Shown: positions 58,801 to 64,000 of the stretch, piece after piece
Numbering within the stretch: position 1 is the stretch's first letter
How the letters are laid out: each line of letters begins with the position of its first letter
Source: Heterotrichella gracilis
Taxonomy: Eukaryota > Sar > Xanthophyceae > Tribonematales > Xanthonemataceae
Reading direction: 5' to 3'
Assembly (NCBI GenBank): GCA_032358255.1
Contig: JAULBX010011323.1
Location: 1-64,000, forward strand
Length of the DNA stretch: 64,000 bases
Program-made: the position numbers and the translations under genes
Notes under the pieces: generated by a model
Databases searched by the model: none
Seen by the model: only the letters and a program-made list of their open reading frames with translations
What the model was told of the DNA's origin: nothing

Positions 58801-61434
58801 TCAGGGACCGATTATCCCGATCGCCCTCCGAAAACTCCCTGGCCCTGGCCCGATCCAATGCTATCATAGTGCAGCGGGCGGCCCAAAGCCTGATCAGGGG
58901 CAAGGAGGATGACATCGAATCTGGGTGGGAGGGGAGGGGACGGGTGGCAGCGCTGCTGTGCTTCGATGAGATGCAGGTCACTGACCCCTTCACTGCCGTG
59001 GCGCTCAAAGGTGGGTAGTTAGGGTTTTAGAGTTTTGGGGTTTAGGGTTTGGGTTCTAGGGTTTTGGGTTAGCTTATGGTTACGCATGGGTAGGTGGTGA
59101 GTCTCACGAGATTCAGTAGGTGTTGACACCCCTACATAACCCCCGTCCATAACCCCCTACAGGCATCTTCTGGTGGAGGGGTGCGGGGTGGTTGCCACCT
59201 CCAACCTAGCGCCCCAAGGCTTGAACAGCAATGGGGTCCACAGTATCCTGTTCACATTATATTGTGCAGCTGCCATACCTCCTTGCCCCACTCATTCCCC
59301 CCCCCCTCACCATCTCCACCCCCCCACAGGCATCTTTGAGGGTCTCATGGCGGATGGGTGCGTGGTGGTTGCCACCTCCAACCGAGCGCCCCAGGACTTG
59401 AACAGTTTCGGGCTGCATGAAGACCTGTTCACACATTTTGTGGATCAGTTGACCACCCACTGTGAGGTGGTGGAGCTGGGGGGCGCCAGGGACTACCGCA
59501 GGAGCCAGGGCTGGGAGCCGGTGAGTGGTGGGGGTAGAGATGTGATTCTTACAAAGAAAAAAGGCTGTAATGAATGGCTGAAAGTCATCACAAGCCTGCT
59601 GCACAACATGAGGCGTTTCAAGATGCTCCAATGGGCTACCTAATCATGAGCTGGGTGTTTGATCACTGCTTTTACCAGCAGATGGTCCTCCCCTTTTTTT
59701 TGCACATTGGTTTTCGACCATGCAACTAATTTCACGTCTGCCACATTTGTTTTACATCTGCGATGCGATTTGCTGCAGGTCGCCACCACCAGCACCTCCC
59801 TCCCCTCAGCCTCCACCTACTTTTACCCCCTGGGCCCCCACTCCCAAGCAGCACTGGACGCCGCCTGGCGCAGCCTCACCACCCACCACCCACCCAGCCC
59901 CACCCCCCTCCAGCTGCCGGTCATGTTTGGGCGCACACTGGAGGTGGGGGTGCATGCAGAGGGTTGCAAAACATGGATCAACAAGTCATTGAATAACAGA
60001 AAACGATGAAAAGTTGCCCCACCCCATTTGATGAGTGGCACGGTCTGTAAATTTTCCTGGCTTTTCCTGTCCCTTTCCTGTCTCTCCCCCCGGCCCCCTC
60101 CTCTATTCTGATGCGTAATTGTCAGTTTGTTCCATGCCTGATTGAGGCATCTTGCCTGTGTTCCTTCAGGTACGACAGCATGCAGGGGGGTGCGCAAAAT
60201 TCGAGTTCGATGAGCTGTGCGGCCTGCCCCTGGGATCCGCCGACTACATTGCTGTGGCGCAAGCTTTCCACACGGTGGCCATCACCGACGTCCCCTCCTT
60301 TTCGATGAAGGTGCGGTAAATTTATTTCTAGTTTCCTGTAATTTATGGTGCCCAGTAATTCCACACTAACCCCAAACCCTTAAACCCTTCACATGAAACA
60401 GGATGTGGGTCTTGCCAACATGGCATCTTACCCCTCCTCAGCATGGTTAATTTACCCCTTCCATTTCACCCATGCAATCAGAATCGGGGACGAGCCCGGT
60501 GATTCATCACTCTGATTGACGAGCTCTACAACATGCAAACCCTCCTGTTGTGCACCGCTGGAGTCTACTTCTGGCCCCACACTAATCAACTTTGCCACCC
60601 ACTCCACCCGTCGACACCCCTGAAAATCGCCTGTGTTACCAGCCCCCATCCAATCTGACCCCTCGATTGCCCATGTGACCAGAATCGGGATCGGGCCCGG
60701 CGCTTCATCACACTGGTTGATGAGCTGTACAACGCGCGCACCCGCTTGATGTGCACCGCTGCCTGGGCCCCCGATCAGCTGTTTGCGGGGATGGAGGGCG
60801 GGGAGCCCATTTTGGACTGGGAGGGGCTGCAGTTTGAGACGGCTGTGGAAGGTGGGTTTAGGGTTTAGGGCTTAAAACTTAGGGCGGGGAACCCATTATG
60901 GTTTAAGAGGGGCTGCAGTCTGAGGTGCCGGTGGGATGTCACCTGTTGGAAGGGTGTATGTGTGTGTTGGGGGCAGGGATTGCCCTTGGTTTGGTGGTGT
61001 GTGTATGTGTGTGTGGAGGGGGTGAGCAACCGTCTGACCCTGGTGAATGCAGCCCCTACAGATGGAGGATTGAGAAATTTAATCGATTTATGATCATGTG
61101 CGCTCTGTCCATGCTGTGGTGCAAGGAGATATCGCCACCTGGCGTTGCCCTCACACTCAAACCCTAGTCCCCCTACCTCTTGAACTCCACGAGCATACTA
61201 TGTAACCTAAACAAATGAGAACCAACCCCCCTCCCGCGGAGTCCAGGTGGCATGCTGCGGCGCGAGGTGATGTCGCCAGGTGGCGTGGCCCCAGTGGCCG
61301 CAAGCCCGCAGGCGCGGCTGGCGGCGGCGGCTGCACTGGGGGGTATGGAGGAGCAGTTTGCGTTCAAGCGGGCGGTGTCGCGGCTGCATGAGATGCAGTC
61401 CGAGCTGTATGCGCGGTCACGAGCCAGGGGGTGA
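55876..61434 (+). CDS. AFG1: AFG1-like mitochondrial AAA ATPase
   Basis: Eleven exons: 55876-56056, 56363-56523, 57120-57369, 57839-57966, 58147-58272, 58740-59010, 59330-59520, 59779-59943, 60170-60310, 60683-60851, 61247-61434. They give 656 residues with all phases consistent. AFG1/LACE1 (bacterial ZapE) ATPases act in mitochondrial protein quality control. The N-terminus [20 protein letters not shown] is a basic mitochondrial presequence. Walker A is GSVGTGKS at ~203-210 in [20 protein letters not shown], followed by [12 protein letters not shown]. Walker B is [13 protein letters not shown] (~353-365), and [15 protein letters not shown] carries the sensor Asn/Arg. Later blocks are [26 protein letters not shown] and the terminal [15 protein letters not shown]. 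An insertion between Walker A and B (charged, Arg-rich) is longer than usual. Nearly every intron contains exon echoes. Confidence 0.95.
56583..57040 (+). repeat. Four tandem echoes of AFG1 exon 2 donor end
   Basis: TACTATGCGCAGCTGGACCG then CTACAAAGTGAG, the end of exon 2 with its donor (56501-56530), recurs at about 56625-56665, 56730-56770, 56870-56912 and 57008-57040. Most copies also carry the preceding CAGGCGCAAGTGGACCTTTA. Filler between copies is CCCTAGACCCTAAACC-like. One copy has ATGTGAG in place of AAGTGAG. Confidence 0.97.
57498..57615 (+). repeat. Echo of AFG1 exon 3 3' end
   Basis: GCATGGCATAGTGCTGACTG then GAGCAGAAATTGGATGAGGT, CCGCCGCAGGCGCCCAAAGG is almost identical to 57281-57375, donor included. 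Confidence 0.97.
57680..57704 (+). repeat. Echo of AFG1 exon 4 start
   Basis: GCAGGCCTGTACCTCCAAAA repeats the acceptor and first codons at 57836-57852 (GCAGGCCTGTACCTCCATGG). The copy stops before the Walker A codons. Confidence 0.85.
58544..58675 (+). repeat. Large echo of AFG1 exon 6 start
   Basis: GGATCCAATGCAGAAAGGAC, GAAGGAGGCCACCATCGCCC and GCATCGCCAT repeat 58739-58860 nearly exactly for ~125 bases. The copy keeps the acceptor but has a small insertion near its start. Confidence 0.97.
59163..59250 (+). repeat. Echo of AFG1 exon 7 start
   Basis: CATCTTCTGGTGGAGGGGTG, GTGGTTGCCACCTCCAACC and GCGCCCCAAGGCTTGAACAG repeat 59331-59410 with changes that break the frame. Confidence 0.95.
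60480..60925 (+). repeat. Echoes flanking AFG1 exon 10
   Basis: AGAATCGGGGACGAGCCCGG then TTCATCAC and GACGAGCTCTACAAC at 60479-60570 repeat 60681-60770. GGGGAACCCATTATGG then AGGGGCTGCAGT at about 60887-60925 repeats the exon's 3' part. Confidence 0.93.
61105..61150 (+). repeat. Echo of AFG1 last-exon start
   Basis: CATGCTGTGGTGCAAGGAGA then TATCGCCACCTGGCGTTGCC is a diverged copy of 61251-61292. Confidence 0.8.
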
Positions 61435-62721
61435 GGAACTATGCTGCCTCATCGGGATTCCCTTGCAACGCCTCTGGCCATGATGCTGATCAACCCCGTG
61501 CCCTTGACCAACAGCATGGGGGGGCTCAGGAGTTGCAGGGATGAGGCAGCAAGGCAATGTCTCAGGGATGGTATACAGGGATTTGTGTATAGCTTCTCCA
61601 GTGTGGGCGTTTTCTTCTTCTATTTACCATGGGCAAGGCGCACAGCCTGGTGTGCTGTGCGGTCCACGGCATGACAATGCAATATCTATATGCACGGTAT
61701 ATAAAACCGTCCGGATTGCTTATAATAAATATAAAGCTCCACAGGTTATTGCTCCTACGTATAAATTCAAGTATTGCACTGTCACTAGCTTTTATGACAA
61801 TATTCACGCATACTGATTTTTGCGCAGATCTGTGTTTTATGTGCGCTGTTTTAACATCGCTGTTTCAAGGTCTCAGTATTCAAGAAACTATTGTGAACCC
61901 TGTCAACCCTTTGGAATGGGACATTGTCAAGTAATTACAGCCAATCATTGATTCATGACAATTGACTTGACTTGGGCATGTGGCAGTTCGATTGCAAATG
62001 ACAACAGTCTGGGCATCATAACACTTTACTTGGCATACATTGTTTCAGTATCCATGGCTTTCTATCAATGCTTCATCAGGTGGCATATTCAATAATCAAA
62101 TGATTAATGTTGTAAGCAAAAGTGCATTGTGTGCAGCTAAAGTGCTGCTGCACGCTGTTGGCACCCATCAAGCTAGCGACGACCTTTAAAAGTACGACAT
62201 GTACGTATGGACATCAGCCTGGGTATTCATGACAGGATGCAATTCCCCTTCTACCACAAACGCAACAGAAACGCGATTGCCCCTTGCAAACTCCAGTAGA
62301 GAGCTACATGGTCGTTGCAAACATGACTGGTATACAACCACTGTTGTCCTGGTGGCAGAGCTCCCACTTCATGCATGCAACACCCCCCTCCCCCTCCCCT
62401 CCCCTTCCACCCTCCCTCCTCCCAGCCAGCCATAACAGGCGCCCTTAGGCTAAACAAGTGAGCTTGTCCGGTTTCCACCAGGTAGCGGGAACCTCCATGG
62501 GTCTCCTCTTCCGCTTCACTAGCCTCCCGCCACTGTGCGCCACTGCATTATTTCGCCACATGATGGTCCTTGTGAAAATTGGTACCATCTTCAACTTGCT
62601 GCACCACCCAGGGTCCCGCCAACAGGCCTCCCCAGGCGATTCAAACACAGCTGGCAGTGTACTATTCAGTTCTGCGATTGCCTGCTCGCTCCGCATGACA
62701 TGCCAGGCCATGCTGGAAAGC
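61435..62721. other. Convergent 3' flanks of AFG1 and RPA1
   Basis: No gene seen. A TGTAA at about 62112 is a possible but distant AFG1 poly(A) signal. Confidence 0.45.
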
Positions 62722-63986
62722 CTAGAACCCACCTCCCCCATACCCACCCCTGTTGTAGCCGCCGCCGCCCCCATACTTGTTGCCACCCCCACCCCCATAA
62801 CCCCCTCCACCACCACCGCCGCCGCCATACCCGCCACCCCCATTGTAGCCGCCACCACCGCCACCACCTGCATTGTAGCCACCACCGCCGCCACCAGCAT
62901 TGTACCCGCCGCCACCACCCCCTGCGTTGTAACCGCCGCCGCCACCTGCATTGTAGCCCCCGCCAGCATTGTACCCACCGCCGCCCCCTCCACCAGCGTA
63001 GCCCCCAGCTGGCGCCCCATTGTAGCCTCCAGTACTGCTTGGCGCGCCCCCGCCCCCGCCACCATACTTGTTGTAGCCCCCACCTCCTGCACGGGCATAC
63101 ACACACTCTTTTTAAAACATGGGATTGTCTACAGAGAACCCCCCATGCCAGCGCCAACGACGTCATGCCCTTCTTCCCGCGCCTCATGTACCACTTCAGA
63201 CCTTCCCATATTACCTACATGGAAAAAAACATTCCAAAGCAACACTTCAATGCACATACTTCAATAAAGCAGATCCTCAGCTAAGGCACTGCTGCGTGTT
63301 CCCCTCACCTGCCCCGCCCGTCTGCACCAGCGGCCCCATGACCTCCTCCCCCCGCTGCAGCTTGCCAATGTGGTCCAGCAGCAGCTTGCTCTCGCGCCCA
63401 TAGTCCACCTGGTCCACGCGCATGATGGACACCTTGATCTTGGTCTCGTCGTTGTACACCTCCTCGTGCACCTTCAGCTTGAAGTTGAGGTGCTGGAAGT
63501 TGGCGGCCTGCACAACATTGAATAGAATAAACATCATTGGACTATATTTGGGTATGTAATCCGTGACTTTACAAAAACAAGTCGAGACAGTCATGAGGGT
63601 GCCAACCCAGGCCCATCAGACTGTTGTAAATTTACAGTGACATCAAACACCGGATCCACGCCCCTGCTGCATGGTAAACCCCAAACCCCTAACCCAAAAC
63701 CCTACAACCTTACCGCAAACGCCGGATCCACGCCCCCAGGCGTATCCTCCAGCTGCTAAAGATGATAATCCTTAAACCTGAACTCCAAATCCTTACCGCA
63801 AACACCGGGTCCACGCCCCCCGGCGTATCCTCCAGCTGCTTCAAATCGTTGGCCGACATCTGCATGATTGCGTCGCCCATGTCTCCAAATGCAGTGAGCC
63901 ACTGCTGCGCGGTGTGGTCGTAGGCCTGCAGGCTCAGGATGTAGCGGTACTCAGGGGTGCAGGAGGCCTGGCACCGCTCGCACCAC
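62722..63986 (-). CDS. RPA1: Replication protein A large subunit C-terminus with Gly-rich tail (5' beyond window)
   Basis: Minus-strand exons 63986-63797, 63507-63309, 63086-62722, with phases matching. RPA1 binds single-stranded DNA in replication and repair. The visible part begins in the zinc-ribbon/DBD-C OB fold: WCERCQASCTPEYRYILSLQ, then DHTAQQWLTAFGDMGDAIM and QLEDTPGGVDPVFA. The end of the DBD-C fold and its trimerisation helix follow (FKLKVHEEVYNDETKIKVS, DYGRESKLLLDHIGKL). Instead of stopping here, as RPA1 normally does, the frame continues through a well-spliced exon into ~120 residues of Gly/Tyr/Asn repeats (GGGGYNAGG type, ending NRGGYGGGGF). The splice phase (G|GA) and the long open repeat support this being real. 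The tail resembles an intrinsically disordered, RNA-binding-protein-like domain. The N-terminal OB folds lie outside the window. Confidence 0.9.
63640..63762 (-). repeat. Two echoes of an RPA1 exon 3' end
   Basis: CAAACACCGGATCCACGCCC (about 63644) and TTACCGCAAACGCCGGATCC, then GGCGTATCCTCCAGCTGCT (63710-63757), repeat 63793-63840 with the donor. Confidence 0.93.
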
Positions 63987-64000
63987 CTGCGGGGGGGTTG

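Noticed and set aside
62458-63284. Plus-strand Thr/Ala- or His-rich frames
   Set aside because: They are the complement of the RPA1 Gly/Tyr-rich tail, which has matching splice phases and domain context.

Overview
This window is nuclear DNA of a green alga (Chlorophyta, most likely a volvocalean/chlamydomonad chlorophycean). The evidence is intron-rich genes with clean GT-AG junctions, Ser-Pro-Pro-Pro hydroxyproline-type repeats, plastid- and mitochondrion-targeted proteins, TGTAA motifs downstream of some stops, and many Arabidopsis-type TTTAGGG/CCCTAAA runs inside introns. I cannot name the species from the sequence alone. The first ~525 bases are different: they read as two bacterial gene fragments (TetR regulator, Rossmann-type dehydratase/epimerase) butted against algal proline-rich coding sequence, so the left edge is probably a chimera.

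Layout, left to right. 1-525 bacterial fragments. 526-5457 (+) a modular secreted or wall protein with two polyproline spacers. 7249-11640 (+) a secreted Cys-rich protein, 8 exons. 14185-15633 (+) a U-box protein with a membrane segment. 17343-20938 (-) TIC40, with its 5' transit-peptide exon not found. 22675-25661 (+) a PsbP-family lumen protein with a twin-arginine signal. 26680-30100 and 31105-34111 (-) a tandem pair of secreted SOUL haem-binding proteins. 35305-36944 (+) a BTB-BACK-SPRY protein with an apparent frameshift. 38841-46482 (-) a membrane-anchored GH2 glycosidase. 47821-51914 (+) organellar tyrosyl-tRNA synthetase. 53161-54398 (+) an unknown putative plastid protein. 55876-61434 (+) the mitochondrial AAA ATPase AFG1. 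62722-63986 (-) the C-terminal part of RPA1 with a Gly/Tyr/Asn-rich tail. I joined exons by hand; for each fully modelled gene the intron phases match and the total coding length is a multiple of three.

The most striking pattern is that many introns, and two 3' flanks, carry one to four degenerate same-strand copies of the edge of the neighbouring exon, often including its splice site. I call these exon-edge echoes. They are found in gene after gene and are separated by TTTAGGG-like filler. In the Cys-rich gene three consecutive introns are bounded by direct repeats spanning AG|GT, the signature expected of intron gain or growth by tandem duplication. The SOUL pair, the BTB gene and the 53 kb gene show few or no echoes and few telomere-like runs. 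Functionally the genes do not form an operon or cluster; the local themes are secreted/wall proteins at the left and organelle import, photosynthesis and translation proteins elsewhere. Two 3' ends of a non-LTR retrotransposon and a ~122-bp near-perfect foldback hairpin are also present.
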